This document shows positions 41,130 to 52,761 of a stretch of 64,000 nucleotides of DNA, in pieces. The stretch is from contig QNGE01000424.1 in the NCBI GenBank assembly GCA_008508345.1, positions 182,183-246,182 on the forward strand, written 5' to 3'. A model generated the notes under the pieces. It worked only from the letters and a program-made list of their open reading frames with translations. It was not told where the DNA came from and did no database searches. The translations under genes were made by a program, and so were the position numbers. The first letter of the stretch is position 1. Each line of letters opens with the position of its first letter. This DNA is from Paragonimus westermani. Lineage: Eukaryota; Platyhelminthes; Trematoda; Plagiorchiida; Troglotrematidae.

Positions 41130-44100
41130 GAGCGTTCTAGCTGCCATTATTGTCCATATTTGGGTCAAACAACAAACATAAGGTGTAACAACGATGACCA
41201 GCACACATCTGTTCACGAACTGGGCTTAGGCAATTGTAAGTCCTGCCACGGGAGTGATTCGTTATTGGGTAATGTGAAACTTCACAAAACCATCCCCTAA
41301 CTGTAGCATGGAATAATATATTTACATGGTGCTACTCATAACGGCATAGTAGCATAATTTAGTAAGCTAAGTTTATTGAGCTAACAGAAAAGTCAGGACC
41401 AGTATTTTTGTCCAGTGTATCTTCAGAACACATCGTCGTAACTCATCAGGTGCACACTGCAGTCTGTGAATTTATATGGCAAATATCAATGGCCAACATG
41501 ACCACTAGTGTGTGTGAGTGTGGTTGCCAATTTTACCACTTGGTTTCAGAATATCCACTGAACTTTGTAAATAGAAACTCGCTGATTGGTATGCACCTGA
41601 TGGGATGTATTGGCGCGAGAGTTAATTATTACCAAAAGATAATGACGCCAGTAAAAAGCATGCATGTACAACATGTAATTAGCGGTGTGACATATATAAC
41701 CGAATAATGAGCCATATAACCATTTGTTTCAACTCATCAAAATTCGGCTAGCTCTGTACACATGATTGTTGCAGATCACTGCTTGAATATGCGGAGACTT
41801 GGGGGAGAGTTACAGAGAGCAGGGTTGATGTCAGTTTAATCCTTGATTCGTAATTCTTTTGCCGTGTGAGCCAGTATGAGCCTCGGAGCCAAAATCCTTT
41901 TGATGCAAATGTGTACCACTTAGTTGATGTCCTCCAGTACATGCGCGACGCTGTTCTGTCCGGTGTCTCAAACCTCTAATTCTTTTAACATGTGGGAGGA
42001 CCTGGCGGCTTTTGCTTTGACCGTGAACATGACCAATGACAGTTCCACTATGAGTGAGATAATTTGTGCATGTGTGTGGAGAGGGAGGGAGTGAGAGAGG
42101 ATTGTACAGGCACCTGCGGTTTCGGGATGATTGGGATGGTCCACCGTGCCGGATGCATCACGAATGAACATGTCTGTTTCACGAGGTCACTTTGCGTTTC
42201 GGATTGTAGGGTGAAAAGGTCACGAGACATCGAACCACGTCTAGGTAGCACATACGGAGTGTTGATGCGGTTATTAGTGCGGACAAACCGAATGTGTCAG
42301 TTATAAATGTCCTGTCCAAAGTGCACCTACAGATGCAACCAAGTGTGCACTTTGGAAGAAACCTGGTCTTGACTTCACTGTTCATATCTGCTAGGATAAA
42401 AGTCGTTTCGTTGTATATAAGCCAGGTTAAGCTTCAAAAGCTCGGGGCTACGGAATAAGATGACGTGGGTAACTGTGTACAGACTGGAATTCTAAGTTAT
42501 TCTAACAGTTATTTTTTAGAGAACACGGATCAATCTACGCAATTCTCAGTTCAGATGCAGTAAACTACGGATGATTTCAGGAGCCGTATCGTTTGACTTG
42601 GTCACTTTTACCATTCCGACCACTTTGTTGGCTCCAGTATCCACTCCGGGATCGGCAGTTTAGTTGAAATGGCGATTTTTTTTAGGGTGCGGAGAGACAG
42701 CGGGTATAAAATGGATACAGCCCGAAATAAGACAGAGATTATCAATTATCTGGGTTTCTTTAGGCTGTCTCCCTTGAAAACTGATACTAGATTCAAGTAT
42801 TGCTCTTGCTGGCGGTTATCAGTGACGCCCGTGTTCGCCATCACAAGCGGTTCGAACCGCCGTAACCTGACCACGGCAACATTTCAAGTGGAATATCATT
42901 CGAACTGTGTCACAGCCTGTGCATTCAGATGGACCATCCAGTTAGTCTTATTGGAAAAACTTCATTTTGCTCAGAGTTCTTCATTGGAACAGCGCGTCCC
43001 CTTTGAAAAAGCTGACCGAACACGTGGTCTATTGCCGGTATATCTTTGAGGCAACGCACACATATACTGATACGCTCCCGTGCTTAAATATTATAAATAA
43101 TATATTCGTAACTTCGTGAGACATGTGGTGAATATTTGTAAGGTCTCCTGACCAGACCGTCTGATTAAACTAGTCCACACCTCTTACTGCCGTTACCAGA
43201 ATAGCTGCACAATGTTGACAGCAACGGAAGAACAATTCACAAATTCTAAGAGTTTGGCTGGGCTAGGCATACAAGTATGGTGAGTTAAGGCTGTGTCCGA
43301 ACAACAATCGACCACCTTCCTCAAGAATGTTGCATGGACGATGGCGGAAGTAAAGGAATCCAGTGGAATGAGGGTAAACACGGATCATTCACTGGTCACG
43401 ATGAAGATGCTAGAGAGCAATTTAATCATACCACTTGACATTTCATCACGTCGTCGTTAGGTTAAATAGGAGAGCTTCATTATGAAAAGATACCAATCAT
43501 ACAGCATGATATGAGACCTGAAAGTTTGCAGAGAAGTTTTCGAGAAAGTTGTGGACGGAGCGCAAGCGGTGTCCAAAGCTGATCAAAAATCATCCCTTGA
43601 AGAATAACAGATTAGTTTGAAGTTCACCAGAATTTTCAACAAATCAACCGCATTGTTACCTGTTGTTGAAGTTTTTCTACAGGAAACTTGACCTGCCGTT
43701 TCAATCGTTTTACGAATTATTGCCAGCCGTTGGAGTCAGGTCAGCATTCTTAGAGTGATCGTACAAAACTTAAGCTGGATAATCTCCATAAAAACGAAAC
43801 CTCACTACTCACAGTAACTGATGTTCAATTTATATGAAAACGAATATCCCCTAATATATATCAGTAATCAGAAGCCGCCCAACATGTTAATGATTTCTGT
43901 GATTTCAATCTGGAGAAAGCCTTAGTCGAGAGGTCATCGACTGGAGTTAGTTGGACAGTTACCGTGTTACCTTATGAGACGGTCGGACAGTCAGAGTCAC
44001 ACTCTCAAGCAAAAGTGGTTGAGCGTTCACATCTGATATTTCAATCGTGTTTAGTGTGACACCATTGGCGCAGTGATCAACTTTGTTGCCCCAAGAAAGT

Positions 44101-47100
44101 ATGGCTGGAGTACCAGTCCTGACCGTGGCAAGAATGTGCGCTACTGACTAGCTCTGCTGAGAGCGAAACTCGAGTCTAGTGTTACTTTTCGAGAGGATCC
44201 GGCTGGAAAGTCCATCGGAATGTGATAGCTGCGATCAGCTGAGGGTGATTTCTAATTAAAAGCAGCAATTACTGGTTATTTCTCACGTCACTCTTGTAAC
44301 CCGTTAATAAATCCATCCACAGCAGCGCGGCTGAAGATGCCTGAACAACAATCATGTAATCACCCATCACCATCGTGTGCTCAGAAGAATGGGTCGAATT
44401 TTGCCAAAGTTAACTTGGCCCAGAGGATATTTTGATCGAGACAGTCAGAAGTCGTACCTACGCGATTGCTTAAGTATGTGTGTATGATTTAATCAATACG
44501 GTCAATCAGCGGTCCACTATACGTTGCACAACGAAAGCTGTACGTATACCGAAAAGAAGGTAACCCAATCTGTTAGGTGCGATCTAATAGTTTCCGTTGG
44601 ACTCGTGATTCCATTGGTGTACCTCACCTTTCTCTGTTGTGCGATGGACAAATTTTACATTGACGATTGGGAACTCAGTTTATTTGAGATCTAACTTTTC
44701 AGACCTGTGGTAACTTAACGAAATCTACGATTGTCTTCTTTGTCGTCAGAAATGGTACGCTTCTACGTCACGCCCGTCTCACTTTATGCGTGAGTATTCA
44801 CTAGAATGTAGGCAGCTAGACTGAAAAAAACCAACAGAATCTTTCTTCCACGAAGGTTTTACGTCTCACTGGCTATCGTCCAAGTCGCATATGGGGATAT
44901 AATCGAACAGGAACATAAACCTGCAGTAGAAAACGTTGCGAAACAATCGCTAGGTTATACTGGGAACTAAAATGCGTGAAAGTTATCGGTGATTGATGCA
45001 TCAATCAAATAGTTTCTGTTATATTAGCCACGGTGATAACCATGAAACAGTCAAAATGGTCTTCTCATCGCGTCCGTCTCATTACTGTAGTAGTTTTCAG
45101 TGTTTGTGAGAGTGTTGCAAAACCGAGGATTATTTTTCGCCCTGTGCTCAAGGTAAAAGATATACACGTGTGTTGGTGTTGAGAGCATGGCCACACTATG
45201 GAAATATACCACGAGCAATCTGCTTAATGTCAGTTTGTGCCATTAGAGGTGACCACAAATGCCCGAATGAGAGGTGCTTGGTTGTGTTTACGGAGTGTAG
45301 GTTTTGTGCAAACAAAATAGGCCTGGTTTTCACGTCTTTTGTCTGCCAGAATTTTCCCACACAGCCCGGTTTATCTTCCTGTCATGGAATACACTCGAAA
45401 CCTGCCATTCCACATAAATCTTGATATTTTCATTCATTGGTCAATCAACTGTTGAATATAAATCATATTATTCGTCAGCTATCTGAACACTTTCTGTTAG
45501 CTTGAAATGGTCAACATAAGTTCGAATTGTGGCATCTACCTTTGTAGTCACAGCAGTTCTCTCGGAATTCATTTCACAATTTGGTGTTATTTCGCAACAA
45601 CAATGCTCGTCTAATGTGGATGTGTGCCATTTACCAGTTCACAAATTAAGACAATCGAACTGACAACTGATAGTTAGATGGTAGCAAATGTTCGGATCAA
45701 CTGAGAAGCAATGCTGATTTATTTTTTCAATAATGTAGACGACTAAAACGATATTGTAGTTGGTCAGTCGTGTAGGAGGGACATTTTCGCTTTCAAGTAT
45801 TTGAACCAGTTAAACACGAGTGATGATTAAAAGAATGATGAACTTAAGTGGTCGGAGTGCATCAACAGCGTTCATCACTTTGAATTGACGGAAATACTCA
45901 TTTTAACCGAACGGGTAAACCATGTTAATTAACACTGTAGAGCAGTACGTAATTTGGCCAGAGGGGAGCACTGACAACAAATCCTATGAGTACATCAAGA
46001 TCTGCCTGATAGCTTTACAGTTTGGTGTGTGTACGTGACTCCTCAATTACACCGTCTGAGAATACCGTCCTTTATGTGAAAGACTGTGACGGCCGACAGA
46101 CAGCTTGCAACCCATTTTAATTTACAAACCTGTAAACGTAGATTATGACACGGGATAAACCCAGTTCGGTTTCAAATGTAAGTTAATCGATAGGCTACTC
46201 ATGAGTAGTACATTGTTATATTATAATGACTAGCGTGGGTTGTGCGATGGGTATTCAAAGTCTCTGAACCTTGCGTGAGGCTGGGAAGAATAAAATCAAA
46301 AACAGCGCGCGGGAATTCAGGGATGTGGTTCAAAAACTGTCGACTCCTCTCGACTATATGCGTTTGTACACTGTTGTGCTATCGTTGCAATCGTCAACAC
46401 AGGGTTGGGCGTTGCGTCCTGGTTAAATCGTCCCAGTCCTGCACCGTTACTTGTTTCGACCACCCCAATGTAAGATCTATAACATCAGGCTGCGGCAAAA
46501 AAATACACTTGAGGCTGCCCAACAGCAAGAAGCTGGGGATCATGCATAACCGAACGCAAACGGATATCAACATAAAATGGTATTAGCTTAAATGATCATG
46601 ATAACCTGACTGAATTTTACCAATAGACGTGTTCATAAGCCCATCGTGATGTATCACGGTCGTTTAATGAAACTTCGTTTGTGACTTCTGTGAATTTCGT
46701 TTTCATCTGCTGTTATACGGTGTCATTCCGGTTTGCTTCAAAAGATTCAGTTCTTTGATTATGTTAGCCAGAAATCTCTACTCTTAATCAGGCAAATTAC
46801 TGCATTTTTGGGGAATGTTATGAACAGATCCTTAAAAAGAATTGCTTGAAATCAGACCTCCTCTCAAGGCACTTCCGAGTATTTTTTACTCTAGCGATCA
46901 AAATAACCTACCAAGAAAACGATGGATTAGACAAACATGCGTGTAAGAAGGGTGCTTTGAATATATGGTAAACTGCTTCCATAAGAAAACTGATAGAAAC
47001 AAGAGATCTACGTGTACTCCACGCAGTATAATCGAACTAGCGCGAACTGAATGTCATGCTGCATATTGTTAATGCCTCTTTCCGGGATCAAAAATGTGGA

Positions 47101-50100
47101 TGCTACATGTAGGCTTGCGTTTGGCGACTAACACATCCTTGATGGTGAAAACCAGCATAGTCCGCTTAAATAATGCCACAGAAAGCGGTTGATTATCTCA
47201 ACATAAGTGTAAACACCGTATACTATTCTGAAACTGGAAAGCCCATTCTTCAATTTTGTGTTACAATGAGACATGACGCGGTTGGATCTCATTGGTTTAT
47301 GAACCTTCTTAACTGTGGTAGGGTCAACACTGAGGTTCTATCCCAACTGTAGTTTGACAGTCGATTCCAGCCAAAATATCCGATTAGCACTTCGTACCCA
47401 TAGATTGTGGCATGGTTTGTATTCTGGGGTATTTTTCTTTTTAAGAAACACCTTTTCAGTTTGTCTTGGGGCACACACGGAGGCACAACCGTAACACGAA
47501 TCTCCTCAGTAAGACATCTTCTTGAGATTATGGTCTACAAAAGAACACTAGTGCCTGGAGGCCCTACTACCAAGTCTGTCTATCTTAAACGTTTTTCGTA
47601 ACTTGAAAATTGACGGGTTCACAAGGTACTTAAGTTTTACATAAACACAGGTGACCACAAAATGTAAATTTGATTAAAAAAATGACCAGAAACTCATGAA
47701 AAAGCTAGCTTAGATTTGCTCAAAAAGCTTCGAAAACAGTTAATGGCGTAGTCCACAAGTTGACATTGAATTTGAAAACACAACCACAATTCCCTATAAA
47801 AGAGACCGAACCTTTGTGCTCAAAAATCCCGTGAGTTTTTAGATTACATTGTATGCTACCCCGTACACAGTTTCCGGACAATCTGTACATTAACTGAATA
47901 ACCAGTGGCTTTTTCTTATACGTCGAGGTATTTGGGATGCCAACCTGCAGTGTGCTTTCTGTCCGCTTTCGAAAATTAGTTTTTTAAAGTTAGTCTTACA
48001 CAGAAACTTGAAGGTCACGTCTATTGCGCTCTGTCATTCAAATTTAGCTGTCAATTATATAATGTTTTTTTTAAAAATACGGGCTGTTGGGAGTCAAAGA
48101 CTAAAAGCTATTAGCCCCATCAGTTTGTGTCACGTGAACTTTTAACACTAAATGCATCACAGGAAACGACCGAAAGCAATGTTCCTTTCTGGTTGTTTAC
48201 AGTGCAGATGACAGAAGATACCCACAAAATCCAGTGAGATTAACTACACAAACTAAAAGTACTTCATAATTCGTAGTTACTCACGCACTAACAGATCGAT
48301 ACACATGCGTTTGCAGTACTTTATTTATAATACAATGCGGTGTATGTTTAGTAGTAACGTGTATCAATCCCGCCAAGTCTTTTCTTAGTCGAGGAAAACC
48401 TCGTAAAACTGTATGCACAACAAATCGGGCATATCACATAGTTTTCTCCGTTAATAGATTGTACATCAGTAGAAATTGGAACTGTGACTGATCAAAATGA
48501 AAGCCGGAAGTCTTTATGATGATAACAACGACAAGTTTGTGCTCCTTCTGTGAACGACGATTTCAGCAGTCGTGCAGTTTTAAAGAGGGTTTTACATCTC
48601 ATGGGTATTCGGGATTCACTAAGCAACCCGCACACTTTTGTGTGTAAACTAGGACTTTGACAGTTCAACTCTTATCCACAACCTGATAACTCGTTTCAAT
48701 TACCGTGTGTTTACACGCGATACAGATGTCTAAGCGAAGAGTGATTGTAACGTATATGTGGAGGACGATGCTTGCTTGCCTGAAAAGTACACGTTTTGTG
48801 CTTAGATGTATCACTCAGAGATATTCATTACGTACCCGATGAGCGCCGACGGCAATTTCCACCAATGATTCACACATACAAAGTAGCATTTCAGTATGTT
48901 CTGGTCCAGCACGACAGTTATGATATTCAATCCTTTATAATTCCAAGGTTTATCGAAGTCATCTTTCGACAAGTTCCATCTTGCAGACCTAAACCTTTTG
49001 GGCCTAGTGTTCTGTATAGCTGCACATTTTCTGGGCATAATGTATGAGTTAACAGGACAGTTACTGGGTCTCTTCTGGAGAAGATCGGGCAATCTGGTGT
49101 TCAGCTTGAAAATAATGTAGAACGTTCAGCTGCGTCCCGGCTAGAAAAGGAGAGTCGGTGATGCCTCCCGTTTATTACACGACAACAGTTGAGAGTTCTT
49201 CTTTGTAAGACACTTTTTCATAAAGCTTAGCAGGCAAGCATTCTGAAAAAGCGCGTATTCGTGTTGTCTCTCTGTTGTTTGACCGCTCATCTCCTTGCGT
49301 TTACATCGGACAGTGTGACTGTCTAGAAATTGCCAGACATTCAACAATTGCTGTACGTCCCAACTGAAAGAATGTTATTACCTTTGTGGATGCAGATTCA
49401 AGTTCGGGGACATTTAAAGCCATTGATTTCGGACTGCAACAACCAGTTCAGACTACGTAGCTCAACTCCTGAGGTTGCAACTTTGGGTAAACCACATTTT
49501 GAACAACAGGAGTGTTGACTGCGAAGTCAGGCATGCAGTTCTCGGGCAGAACGAACACTTATAATTGGGGTCATTCGTGGGATGGCAGACTTGTCCCACT
49601 TCAACTTAACCTTACTAAAACCACGGCTAACCCGATGTTACATTAACACTACGAGAGCTTAGATCTCGCTTAGTAAAACAGTGCATCATACAGAGTAAGA
49701 AGTAGATATTCATCAGCCGAAAAATGTCGTCTTTGATAGGTTGGAAAGTTTCTGAATGGACAGAAAACCTTGAATAACGAGGGGGAGCTGTGTGAAAATT
49801 TTTAGGTACGCACATAAGCACATGAAGGTTTGTGACTAGCCCTGGATGAACTAGTTGATCTGATAGAGAGATGTAAAAACGAGTAGTCTATTATCTGACC
49901 ATTGATATTAGACGAATCACGCAACTTAGAGTTTTCGCCAACCGTCAATTCATCAAGGGTCCACTAATTATTAGCGGTGTTGTCAGAAAAACTCTCATGT
50001 TTCGGTTGAAATGCTTTGTTTGAAGGCAAGGGGAGCATGCAAATACGAGAAAGTTCGCACGATCGCGTGGATTCTGAATGAACACAGGGTCTAAGAAAGT

Positions 50101-50335
50101 AATCAAACTTTATTGAGAAAATTTTTAACATTAGAGGGTCGTGGGATATTTCTGCTCGGTGCAGAGGTATTGCAGTTATTTGGGTCGAGAAGTGGTTCTT
50201 CGTCGAGCTTGCATCTGTTGACCGGTACCAAGGTTAATAAGAGTTTGTTCGTTTAGGAATGGATAATAGGGTCTTTTGGAGTGATGTATAATTGTAGCGA
50301 GAACGCTTCCAATAAAGCACAATCATTATTGTCCA
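41130..50335. other. Gene-poor stretch with a few unassigned open frames
   Basis: The longest frames are 42669-43049 (126 codons, ATG start) and 46242-46586 (114 codons), both on the plus strand. The first matches nothing I know. The second contains CYRCN and later Cys residues loosely like a Ly6 fold (see findings). A purine-rich run lies at about 42076-42100. No RNA gene or array was seen. Confidence 0.45.
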
Positions 50336-50339
50336 AATC

Positions 50340-50760
50340 GCCAGTCCCATGCAACGCGCGCTCTCGTTTATGAGTCATAATTCCAACCCACAACACCCCC
50401 CCGGTTTCCGTTCACACGTCGTGTGCACTTCTGACCGGTTTACGAGTGTGATCGGCGCCTTCTATCGGGGGGTTCCGCTTGCCATTCCTCGTCTGTTTGT
50501 CCGATTTCGTTGCGCGATGGCTCGTCCGGCTGCTCGTGCTGTCCACCACCCACCCAATGTTGGGCTTGACCGTATTCCAACATCGTGCCAAGACGTTCCT
50601 CTAACTTTTGGAAAAACCTCACCTCCGATCTGGCCGTCTGTCGTATTTCGCCTGCCCTGCCTCGCCCGTTGGTCCGATCCAGTCGAGCGATGACTCATCC
50701 GGCCGCCCACGTTGTTCTTGATCCGATCTGAGCAGGCTTTTGGACGTACCTCCCTCCGCG
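50340..50760 (-). repeat. GC-rich block with a diverged tandem repeat encoding a peptide motif
   Basis: GC content rises to roughly 57-60 percent here, against about 40 percent around it, and CpG is frequent. A 63-base block at 50480-50542 recurs at 50653-50715, ungapped, with about 75 percent identity (period 173). A second shared word, CTTTTGGA...CCTC, starts at 50605 and 50737, showing that the two copies differ by an indel of about 41 bases. On the minus strand both copies read as similar peptides, RPDESSLDWIGPTGEA and QPDEPSRNEIGQTDEE, with several differences that do not change the residue. The minus frame after the second edge begins RFFQKLEERLGTMLEYGQAQ. This looks like a decayed coding repeat, perhaps a retroelement gag or a repetitive protein. 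I do not recognise the family. Confidence 0.5.
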
Positions 50761-50764
50761 TTGA

Positions 50765-52602
50765 AATATTTAGCCGAGCGTTCGAAAACTCGCAATTCCG
50801 ACCTAACAATCCACTACATAATGACCAGCATTTCTAATTCCAGCAAATCATGCTAACTGGACCTCAGTGCAAGGTTAGAAGGTGGATAAGCCAGATTCGG
50901 GAGCTTTAAAGGACACCTGAGGCATACTTTACCGGAAAAACTCTTTAGAACAAGCTTTTTGTGGCCAAAGTTGAAAAGAATGTGGGTGGCGAACTATACT
51001 TCAGAAAACAGCATATTGACAATGGGCGGGTTGTAAGCTTGCATTTTGGGAACGAGATGAAAACAAATTGTATGACAAGACTCCAGTAATGACTGGATAT
51101 TGCAGAGTATATAGGAAGCAAGATGTTTATTCTTTATCTGTTGGTGCTGAAGGTGAAATTGTATCGAGGACACAAAACAGATTGTCACATATTTGCTAAT
51201 GGCGGGCTGAAATGGCTGATAACAAAAACAGTGAGAGGGGATTGATGTTTATCAAGCTGGAACTGTTATCTTGACTTCTAGGTTGGATCCAGTGAGACCA
51301 CAATGCCTTCTGCTCGTGGTCTTAAGGACACGGCGACCAATTGGGGCCAATGCTATAGCTGATGTGATTATCTGGTTTTGTTGTCTGTGATGTAACAACA
51401 GGTCATAAAATGTGATAGCTGTTTTACAGCCATCCATTTGCTCCCACTTTCATCTCCAGTGTTAATTTGGGAGGTGTATGCACACTGGGTGTTTGCATTT
51501 AAGCTTACGGGCTGTGAAGAGTAGGTATCGTCTCCGACCTTGTTTTAATCTCTAATCTAGGGACCGGTGTTTTCCCCCTGCCTGAATGGTAGGTAAGAAT
51601 CACGGATAGTTACTCTTACATCATCGCCGATGATAATACAATGGTTGGTGGCTGACACATGTGACTGACGGTGCACAATGGCTTGTGGCAAGCAACAGAG
51701 AAGAAGTACTGTAAACCGTGTTAGATCAATAATTTAGAACCTGAACGTTGCTAAGGAACATGTTTGGTTTTGAACGCCATATATATTATTGCATTTTAGT
51801 AATACAGCAACTAACGACAAATTCATCATCAACACAATAAGAAGTCGATAACGGAAGGAAGGGATGCAAGTTGAAGATGACTGGTTTTGAATTCTGATTG
51901 TCTCGATCTGCGGCAAAACGCCGATATTTCCAGTAAGATGTTACCTCATAGCAGCAGTACAAATCAACTGATTAATCCACTTTCTCCAGAGGATAGACAG
52001 ATTATAACTGTATGTTTACATCGAAAGCGATAAAACAATTGCTTATTGCCAAATCCGCTCACCGGAGGTATTTGTTAAGCTTCCAGCGACTCCACTTAAT
52101 AGGACAGACCCGTTCGAGGATATTAGCACGAGTTTAGACCAAGCCGGTCCCGTAGACTGAAAAAATGTCATTGCGCATAAAAATCGGCGCACTGTCCGAG
52201 TACTGACTGTAGCCAACTAACTTCTCTAATTTCATTTAAACTTACGAATTTGTTTCTTGGTTTGACACCGCAGCAGACCGTTCTTGCGTAAATCTTCTGC
52301 CACAAGCTTAACTTGGTCGTGGCCAATCAGAACAAGCAACATAGAAGTAATCAATATAGTTTGCCAACCTGGTCGATTAGCTTCCCAATTCGGCTACAGC
52401 CCAGTTTTATTTCTGCCGATAGCTGTGATTGGTCTATCCGGTCAAACATGACAACAACGTTTAGCCGTTCATCCTGAACAGCTTATCTTTTCCACTGTAT
52501 GAAGAAACGTTCCCCCAGCTCATGATGCAGTCTGAGAATATGTGACCGTGAGATACCGGATTGAAAAAAGCCTTTCTGTCACGCTTGTGAACATAAAAAA
52601 GC
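50765..52602. other. Region upstream of the DPP-like start codon
   Basis: This 1.8 kb should contain the 5' untranslated region and perhaps the promoter if 52603 is the true start. I cannot point to a TATA box or initiator with any confidence. No coding exon was recognised. Confidence 0.4.
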
Positions 52603-52761
52603 ATGCCATCCATACGTAAAGAAACTATTCCTCCGGATGATCAATCCACGGAACCCAGGCTTTTGGCGAGAGACCACGGAGCGGACTCTAGTGATGTGGA
52701 GGCAAACTTGAAAAACAGCATTAGTGCCCCTTCAGTCAAACCGAGCGAAGCAGATGATCCG
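52603..52761 (+). CDS. DPP6/DPP10-like: DPP-like gene exon 1: start codon and cytoplasmic tail
   Basis: The exon opens with ATG at 52603 (A at position -3) and ends at a strong donor, CCG|GTAAGT, at 52761/52762. It codes for 53 residues beginning MPSIRKETIPPDD and ending SEADDP. The tail is rich in Ser, Asp, Glu and Pro and has no hydrophobic segment, as expected for the cytosolic side of a type II protein. Its end phase (0) is exactly what the next exon needs. This tail is poorly conserved and differs between isoforms in vertebrate DPP6, so the assignment rests on phase, donor quality and position rather than on homology. Other first exons may exist further upstream. Confidence 0.6.

Noticed and set aside
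42847..42860. Perfect 14-base palindrome GCGGTTCGAACCGC, resembling a tRNA T-arm
   Set aside because: No A box, anticodon stem or acceptor stem lies around it; a palindrome of this size can occur by chance.
42669..43049. 126-codon ATG-started plus frame as a real gene
   Set aside because: It has no family match and no hydrophobic or repeat structure; frames of this length are expected by chance in 64 kb on six frames.
44050..44180. TTGGCGCAGTGATCAAC as a tRNA A box
   Set aside because: The downstream B-box-like word is too far away and no cloverleaf can be drawn.
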